DNA from: DAOULY01 sp034414595
Lineage (GTDB): Bacteria; Chloroflexota; Dehalococcoidia; SZUA-161; JAUWZY01
DNA: 64,000 nt
Assembly (NCBI GenBank): GCA_034414595.1
Contig: DAOULY010000021.1
Location: forward strand, 1-64,000
Direction of reading: 5' to 3'
Below, piece by piece: positions 58,985 through 64,000 of this stretch. Made by a program: the position numbers and the translations under genes. How positions within the stretch are numbered: position 1 is the first letter of the stretch; every line of letters starts with the position of its first letter. Below the pieces are notes generated by a model. The model saw only the letters and a program-made list of their open reading frames with translations, did not search any database and was not told the DNA's origin.

Positions 58985-60064
58985 ATGTACGATGTAATCG
59001 TAGTCGGCGGCGGCCCTGCGGGGTCAGTGGCAGCCAAGAAATGCGTCGAGCATGGCCTGAAAACGCTGCTTCTGGAGAAGCGCAAGCTGCCCCGGGACAA
59101 GGTCTGCTCCGGTATGGTCATGGGGCCGCTGGCCAAGAACATCATCAGTCAGGAATTCGGTGAGCTCACTCGCGATGTCTTAGTCGCTCCCTACTATCTG
59201 GCTGGATATGTGTTTCATGTGCCCGGGGCCGAGCCCCAAAGGATAGAGTATGAGACCCCGATCTCCTGGAGAAGGGACCTGGACTACTGGATGAACCAGA
59301 AGGCCATGGAGGCCGGCGTTGAGGTCCGCGATGGCGCTCAAGTCACCGCTGTGGTTCAACAGGGCAATGAATGCACGGTGATGCTCAAGAAGACAGCAGC
59401 ACAACGAGAGCTCAAGGCCAGGTTTGTCGTCGGCGCCGATGGAGCTACTTCTGTAGTGAGGAAATCCCTGTTTCCGGAGCTTCAGCCAAAATACACGCAA
59501 GCCTATCGGGAGTGCTATGAAGGGGAATTGGCCCTGGACAAAAAATACTGGCAGCTGTTTTTCCCATTCGGGTACGGCCCCTTCTTCGGAGTCATTCACA
59601 AAGGGGAATGTTTTGTAGTGGAAGGTAAATTGAAACAGCTCAGGAATGAGATACGACACACCCTGGCTGATTACGGCTACGACCCAGACAAGAAGCCCCT
59701 GTGGCAAGATGGCTGCCCGAGCCGCCCCGGACTGCACCATGAGCTGTTCTCCAGCTCCTTTCTCCCGGCCAAGGGGAATGTCCTGCTCGCCGGTGATGCT
59801 GCTGTCTTGAAGATATTCATCAGCGGCGAGGGAATAGGCACCGCTTTGAAGTGCGGGGTCCTGGCTGCCGATGCCATCATCAGGGCCATAGAGGGAAAAG
59901 AGAGCGCAGCGACGATTTACCTCAGGGAGCTGCAACCGCTTATAGCCATAATTCGCTCACATTATCCTTCTATAGGGAAGGTCGAAGAAGAGGCAAGCAA
60001 AGGGCCCCAAGCGGCAGTGAAGGCGTTGAAAGCAGCTTATGAGGAATCACTGACGGTTGAATAG
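58985..60064 (+). CDS. FAD-dependent oxidoreductase, geranylgeranyl reductase family
   Basis: 359 residues. The N-terminal FAD motif is VVGGGPAGSVAAKK (about 6-19), followed by RDKVCSGMV; GADGATSVVRK (about 148-158) and NVLLAGDAAVLKIFISGEGIGTAL are the other flavoprotein signatures. The family includes geranylgeranyl reductases and related hydrogenation enzymes for isoprenoid lipids or quinones. It starts 4 bp after herA and ends tail to tail with the CCA gene. Confidence 0.9.
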   Translation: MYDVIVVGGGPAGSVAAKKCVEHGLKTLLLEKRKLPRDKVCSGMVMGPLAKNIISQEFGELTRDVLVAPYYLAGYVFHVPGAEPQRIEYETPISWRRDLDYWMNQKAMEAGVEVRDGAQVTAVVQQGNECTVMLKKTAAQRELKARFVVGADGATSVVRKSLFPELQPKYTQAYRECYEGELALDKKYWQLFFPFGYGPFFGVIHKGECFVVEGKLKQLRNEIRHTLADYGYDPDKKPLWQDGCPSRPGLHHELFSSSFLPAKGNVLLAGDAAVLKIFISGEGIGTALKCGVLAADAIIRAIEGKESAATIYLRELQPLIAIIRSHYPSIGKVEEEASKGPQAAVKALKAAYEESLTVE

Positions 60065-60067
60065 AGA

Positions 60068-61546
60068 TCACTTAGAGAAGCCAGCGGCCAGCACCTTTTC
60101 CGCAAAAGCCAAGGCTTGCTCCCTGGTCTCGATCTCCCCCGCCGCCTGAGCCTCGCGCACTGCCTCCAGTATCTGCCCGATCTGTGGCCCCGGGGTCAGG
60201 CCAAACCTGTCCATCAGGTCATGGCCGCTGATAAGCTTGGGAGGCCGTACCGTGGTCTGCTCCTCGAACCACTGGCCTAAGATATATTGCGTCTTCTGAA
60301 GATGCAACTGCCAGCCCTCTGCGTCGAGCATGGGCCCCCTGGTGGCCAGGTGGTCGGCCAAGCTCAAGAACAGGGTATCAATTCCCACCTCCGCAGTATC
60401 CCGGAAATAGCGGTAGATGGCACGCTGAGTGGGCATTTCCTCGACATCGGCGAGCTGTCCGGGGCGGAGGTGATGCTGAACCATCTGGGATACCATCTTC
60501 GTCTCGCGGGAGCTGAAGCGCAGCCTCTCCATGATAGTTGCTACCATGTCAGCGCCTTTCTGGCCGTGACCCAGGAACCGCATCTTGCCGTTTTTCTCTA
60601 TGCTCTTGGTCAGAGGCTTGGCGATGTCATGGAGCAATGCCGCCAGCTTGAGAAGCCCCCCCCTGCTGCGACCAACCACTATTTCCTCGGCGAAGTGAGC
60701 GGCAATGTCCGAAGACCAAGAGGCTGAGGGCAGGATATCCTTCTGCTGCTGGGAGATGGCCGTGAGCAGGCGCTCGACGGCGGCAACCGTCTCCAGGGAG
60801 TGATCGAACACGTCCCAGTAATGCTCCTTGGGCTGCGTTGACCCTTTCATGGCTTCAAGCTCAGGCATTACAGCCATCAGCAGCCCCAGCTTGTCCAGGC
60901 GGCGCAGGAAAGGGGTTGCATCAGGCACAGCCAGGATGTAGCAGAGCTCGTCTCGCACCCGTTCCCCGCTGACACCGCTGATGAGCTGACACTGGTCTTT
61001 GATCAGGGATTCGGTATCCCCATCAATGGTGAAGCCCAGCTCAGCCTCGAGGCGGACCGCTCGCAGCAAACGCAAGGGGTCGTCCTGGAATGCCGAGTCG
61101 CTCACGGCGCGGACCAGGCGTCGCTCCAGGTCTCGAGAACCGCCCAGAGGGTCGATGATCTGAACCTCAGAGCGCGGGCCAGTCACTTGCTCCAGGGCGA
61201 TGGCCATGGCATCGATGGTGAAGTCACGACAGCCCAAGTCCTGCTCGATATCACCTCTGACCTCTGCGAAGTCGAGGTGCCACCCCACCTCGGGCAACAC
61301 CACCCGGGCCACTTTATTGGCCTCGTCCAGCAACACAAACTTGCCGGCGAAGTCCTCGGCTACCTTTCGGGCTACAGCCAACGCTTCACAGACCACGGCC
61401 AGATCAATATCCCCTGTCTGTCGTCGCAGTAGCCCATCCCTGACAGAGCCACCAACAAGATAAGACTGGATACCCTCCCGGGACAGGAACCCCGCAAGTC
61501 GGGCCAAAAAGGAGGCTGTTTGGGAGTCAATGGGAAACGTGGCCAT
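60068..61546 (-). CDS. CCA-adding tRNA nucleotidyltransferase/poly(A)-polymerase family with HD domain
   Basis: 492 residues. The nucleotidyltransferase signature LVGGSVRDGLLRRQTGDIDLAV (about 32-53) contains the G-G/S and DxD motifs; RDFTIDAMAI and DPLRLLRAVRLEAELGF follow. An HD domain (HDIAKP, about residue 300; HHLRPG near 335) supports a long form that can trim or repair tRNA 3' ends. CCA addition versus poly(A) synthesis is not separable by sight. 1 bp from the def gene. Confidence 0.92.
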   Translation of the reverse strand: MATFPIDSQTASFLARLAGFLSREGIQSYLVGGSVRDGLLRRQTGDIDLAVVCEALAVARKVAEDFAGKFVLLDEANKVARVVLPEVGWHLDFAEVRGDIEQDLGCRDFTIDAMAIALEQVTGPRSEVQIIDPLGGSRDLERRLVRAVSDSAFQDDPLRLLRAVRLEAELGFTIDGDTESLIKDQCQLISGVSGERVRDELCYILAVPDATPFLRRLDKLGLLMAVMPELEAMKGSTQPKEHYWDVFDHSLETVAAVERLLTAISQQQKDILPSASWSSDIAAHFAEEIVVGRSRGGLLKLAALLHDIAKPLTKSIEKNGKMRFLGHGQKGADMVATIMERLRFSSRETKMVSQMVQHHLRPGQLADVEEMPTQRAIYRYFRDTAEVGIDTLFLSLADHLATRGPMLDAEGWQLHLQKTQYILGQWFEEQTTVRPPKLISGHDLMDRFGLTPGPQIGQILEAVREAQAAGEIETREQALAFAEKVLAAGFSK

Positions 61547-61547
61547 G

Positions 61548-62045
61548 CTATAGTCCTACGGACTCACCTTCCACAGGCTCGATGTGATACAAATTGTTCG
61601 GGTCCTCCACGTGGTCGATGTAGAGGACACCATCCAAGTGGTCGATCTCATGTTGAAACACCTGGGCCAGCAGCCCTTGTGCCTTTACCCGCACCTCCTT
61701 GCCCTGGCGGTTCCGCCCTTTGACTGTGACCGAGAGCGAGCGCGTGATGTTTCCCTGGTAGCCGGGGACGCTGAGGCAGCCCTCTACCACTTCAGACTCC
61801 TCGGACCTTTTCACTATCTCAGGGTTGATCAGGACAATTGGCTCTTCCTCCCCAGGGATCCAGGCCACGATCACCCGTAGCGACTGGCCCACCTGGGGCG
61901 CGGCCAGGCCAGCCCCCGAGGTAGCTCGCATTGTGTCGAGCATGTCATCGATAAGCCGCTGAATCGAGCTATCAATGACTTTCACTCGCTTCGCCTTCTG
62001 GCGAAGTACCGGGTCACCAGTGGTGCGAATTGGTAACACAGCCAT
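61548..62045 (-). CDS. def: Peptide deformylase
   Basis: 165 residues. The three conserved metal-binding motifs are present: GAGLAAPQVGQSLRV (about 43-57), EGCLSVPG (about 88-95) and QHEIDHLDGVLYID (about 128-141). It removes the N-terminal formyl group from new proteins. It is 9 bp downstream of an acyl-CoA dehydrogenase gene. Confidence 0.97.
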   Translation of the reverse strand: MAVLPIRTTGDPVLRQKAKRVKVIDSSIQRLIDDMLDTMRATSGAGLAAPQVGQSLRVIVAWIPGEEEPIVLINPEIVKRSEESEVVEGCLSVPGYQGNITRSLSVTVKGRNRQGKEVRVKAQGLLAQVFQHEIDHLDGVLYIDHVEDPNNLYHIEPVEGESVGL

Positions 62046-62054
62046 ATCGTTGCT

Positions 62055-63221
62055 CTAAGCGCTGGGCAATTCCAGCCCCATGATGGCGATTTGATTACGC
62101 TGCATTTCCGTTGTCCAGCCGGCAATGGCCTGGGAAGGAGCAAATTTATAGAACACCGAAGGCATGCCACCCATAGGAGCCAATTTCTTTGTGGCCGCAG
62201 TCCGCTCCAGCTGCCCATACTGGCCGGTGATATCTATCATCGCATTGTAAAACCGCTGCATCAGCTCGCTGGTATACAGCTTGGTCATTGCTGACGCTGC
62301 GGCCATGGGCATTCCCTGCTCCATCATCCAGAAAGCCTTGTAGTAGATCAAGTCCGCTATCTGAATCTCCAAGGCCAGATCGGCAAGCTGATAGCGAACG
62401 GACGGAAAATCGCTGAGCGGCTGACCTTCGCGCTTGGTCTGCTTTACGAACCTCACCAGCACATCCAGGCTTCGCTTCAACTGGGCCGGGGTGCCCATCA
62501 GAGCCCACTCGTAGTCCCTGCCAGTGGTCATCAGGTATTCGCAGCCCTTGCCCTCCGCCCCCACCATATCCTCTTTGGGCACTATGACATCTTCCAAGAC
62601 CACTTCATTGCGCCTGAAGCCCCACATCGTCCATATCGGATTGATGGTGACCCCGGGACCGTTCAGATCAACCATGAACATAGTAGTCCCCTCATCTCTG
62701 GCCGCTTTGGGATCGGTCCTGGCCGAAGTGAGCATGTATTCGTATAGATAGGCATCGTTGTAGAGCTTGGTGCCATTAAGCACATAATGGTCGCCGTCGG
62801 CGACGGCACGAGTCTGGATGCCGCCGTAATCAGAGCCAGCGTCGGGCTCAGTGTAGCCGCCGGCGAGTTTGAACTGGCCCGCTATCGTCGCCGGCAGGAA
62901 CCTCCTCTTCAAGTCCTCGCTGCCGCGATCCAAGATAAAGGAACCGATATAATACGACATAAAGGCAGCAGTCCACACCGGCTCCGGGGCGCCGAGTAGA
63001 GCTTCATCCAGGAAAATGGCCTGGTATACCGGGGAGCGCCCCTGACCGCCATACTCCTCGGGGCAGCTCACTCCGATCCATCCCGTCTTTCCCACATCGG
63101 AATAAAACTGGTAGGGGAACTCCGCCACTGGCTCGCCCTTGAGCTTTTCCCTCTCCTGGGCCAGAAATTCACGAACCTCTTTCCTGAATTCCTCTTGCTC
63201 TTCACTGAAGCGAAAGCGCAT
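62055..63221 (-). CDS. Acyl-CoA dehydrogenase, atypical active site, first of a paired set
   Basis: 388 residues from the ATG at 63221 (GGAGG 7 nt upstream). FAD-dependent acyl-CoA dehydrogenase fold: AGGYTEPDAGSDYGG, GTKLYNDAYL and a C-terminal part with GQYGQLER and WTTEMQRNQIAIMGLEL. Where most members carry the catalytic Glu (EGTNEIQ), this protein has IAGWTTEMQ. A Glu occurs in GRDYEWALMG, the position used by isovaleryl-CoA dehydrogenase, so it may be the active base. The adjacent gene encodes a second member, which suggests a heteromer. Confidence 0.9.
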   Translation of the reverse strand: MRFRFSEEQEEFRKEVREFLAQEREKLKGEPVAEFPYQFYSDVGKTGWIGVSCPEEYGGQGRSPVYQAIFLDEALLGAPEPVWTAAFMSYYIGSFILDRGSEDLKRRFLPATIAGQFKLAGGYTEPDAGSDYGGIQTRAVADGDHYVLNGTKLYNDAYLYEYMLTSARTDPKAARDEGTTMFMVDLNGPGVTINPIWTMWGFRRNEVVLEDVIVPKEDMVGAEGKGCEYLMTTGRDYEWALMGTPAQLKRSLDVLVRFVKQTKREGQPLSDFPSVRYQLADLALEIQIADLIYYKAFWMMEQGMPMAAASAMTKLYTSELMQRFYNAMIDITGQYGQLERTAATKKLAPMGGMPSVFYKFAPSQAIAGWTTEMQRNQIAIMGLELPSA

Positions 63222-63241
63222 ATCTAAACCTCCATAGAGCA

Positions 63242-64000
63242 CTACAGTCCCAGTCCTTGGGCTATGGTCTCCCTCTGCGAATCGGCGTAGCCCAGGTCGA
63301 GTTGGGTTGCCTTGACCCTTCTATAGTATAGTGGTAAGTCGTGGTCTATCATTAAAGCTACAGCCCCGTGAATGTGTATGGCCTCCATGGTAGCAAGAGT
63401 AGAGACCCGGCCGGCCTCGAGCTTGGCCATAGCTGACTCTTGGGCACTGGGAAGCCCTTCGCTATTGAGCCATGCCGCTTGGTATGTGAGCCACCGGGCG
63501 CCCTCGATGGCCAGTGCCATATCGGCCATCTTGTGCTGCAAGGCCTGGAAGGCGCCAATAGGTCGCTCGAACTGGACCCTCTGCTTGCAGAAATCCAAAG
63601 TCAGATCAAAAGCGGCCTGAGCGCTGCCGAGCATCTCGGTACAAGCCATGATCTCAGCTTTTTCCACGATATCGCCTATGCCCTGCGCTGAGTCACCGAG
63701 TCTATTCCCTTTGGGCACGCGCACCTTATCATAGACTATTTCATTGAGCCTGTTCCCGCCGAGCGTATCCAAGGGGGTGCAGGTCAACCCCTGGCTCAAT
63801 CCGGGAACCAAAAACAGCGCCAGCTCACCATCCTCGCCACTACGGGCCACTGTTATGATGTACTGGGCCAGATGGGCATGGCCGATAAATAGCTTGGTGC
63901 CGCTGATAACGTAATCATCACCCTCGGGGGTAGCCGTGGCGGTCAGCAGAGAGAGATTTGAGCCGGCTTCAGGCTCAGTCAACGCCAGGGTCAGGATGAC
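63242..64000 (-). CDS. Acyl-CoA dehydrogenase, 5' truncated by window edge, second of a paired set
   Basis: The last 252 residues of an acyl-CoA dehydrogenase; the N-terminus lies beyond the window. LALTEPEAGSNLSLL, GTKLFIGHAHLAQ and QRVQFERPIGAFQALQHKMADMA are standard. At the C-terminal catalytic position the sequence reads QLDLGYADSQRE where others have QxxEGTxxxQR, so the Glu is missing, and the alternative isovaleryl-type Glu position also looks non-acidic. It is probably the non-catalytic half of a heteromeric dehydrogenase with the 62055 protein, which starts 20 bp downstream. Confidence 0.9.
   Translation of the reverse strand, partial: VILTLALTEPEAGSNLSLLTATATPEGDDYVISGTKLFIGHAHLAQYIITVARSGEDGELALFLVPGLSQGLTCTPLDTLGGNRLNEIVYDKVRVPKGNRLGDSAQGIGDIVEKAEIMACTEMLGSAQAAFDLTLDFCKQRVQFERPIGAFQALQHKMADMALAIEGARWLTYQAAWLNSEGLPSAQESAMAKLEAGRVSTLATMEAIHIHGAVALMIDHDLPLYYRRVKATQLDLGYADSQRETIAQGLGL

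Overview
The window reads as a chromosomal stretch of an anaerobic Chloroflexota bacterium, most likely a Dehalococcoidia lineage. The grounds are inference from gene content and order: a collinear ilvD-ilvB-ilvN-ilvC-orf-leuA-leuC-leuD-leuB run as in Dehalococcoides, many acyl-CoA enzymes with EtfAB, a biotin-dependent Na+-pumping decarboxylase, and homologues of alicyclic and benzoyl-CoA pathway dehydrogenases. The core DNA is GC-rich (about 63% in lines sampled by hand) and is interrupted by AT-richer patches of about 35-45%.

Layout. 1-5.9 kb (minus): a signalling operon of a soluble GAF/8xPAS histidine kinase, a CheY-like receiver and a receiver-GGDEF diguanylate cyclase (cut by the window edge). 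Its leader carries a promoter, a cyclic-di-GMP-I (GEMM) riboswitch and an intrinsic terminator, so the operon that makes c-di-GMP appears to sense it. 5.9-7.8 kb: etfBA, divergent from ribF-tyrS. 10.1-14.0 kb (plus): MaoC-like protein, then carboxyltransferase, a 52-residue gamma subunit, a biotin carrier and the beta subunit of a Na+-translocating acyl-CoA decarboxylase; the beta subunit has an unusual inserted barrel-like domain. 14.0-18.1 kb (minus): alcohol dehydrogenase, a CoA-transferase-fold pair resembling the ring hydrolase IpdAB, and an acyl-CoA dehydrogenase. 18.1-21.3 kb: a low-GC islet (NYN/LOTUS protein, membrane proteins, nuclease-like protein) with a vestigial dehydrogenase 5' end. 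21.3-33.6 kb (minus): LsrF-like aldolase, M20 peptidase, DinG-type helicase, crotonase, VTT protein, ispE, rsmA (apparently CTG-initiated), amidohydrolase, 3-hydroxyacyl-CoA dehydrogenase, Had-like and BadH-like dehydrogenases.

33.6-33.9 kb holds a full-length large-type SRP RNA. 33.9-45.7 kb is the branched-chain amino-acid operon, broken between leuC and leuD by a self-contained VWA surface-protein unit with its own promoter and terminator. 45.8-50.8 kb (minus): aroH-aroF-AP endonuclease-flavodoxin-pyrD-comF-hpf. 50.8-60.1 kb: AcuC-like deacetylase, then a NurA/HerA DNA-end-processing locus in which nurA and herA are separated by an alkyltransferase-like protein, a GyrI-like protein and an AT-rich insert with a SnoaL-like protein and an ATPase/TOPRIM-like pair that looks like a split OLD-type defence module. 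60-64 kb (minus): CCA-adding enzyme, peptide deformylase, and a pair of acyl-CoA dehydrogenases that together seem to lack the usual C-terminal catalytic glutamate.

Together the catabolic genes suggest syntrophic or respiratory oxidation of alicyclic or aromatic acids and fatty acids through CoA thioesters, with electrons collected by EtfAB and some energy conserved by Na+-coupled decarboxylation. The most notable items are the c-di-GMP riboswitch feedback operon, the six-fold 127-codon PAS array, the ATPase/TOPRIM insert in the HerA-NurA locus, and the modified decarboxylase beta subunit.
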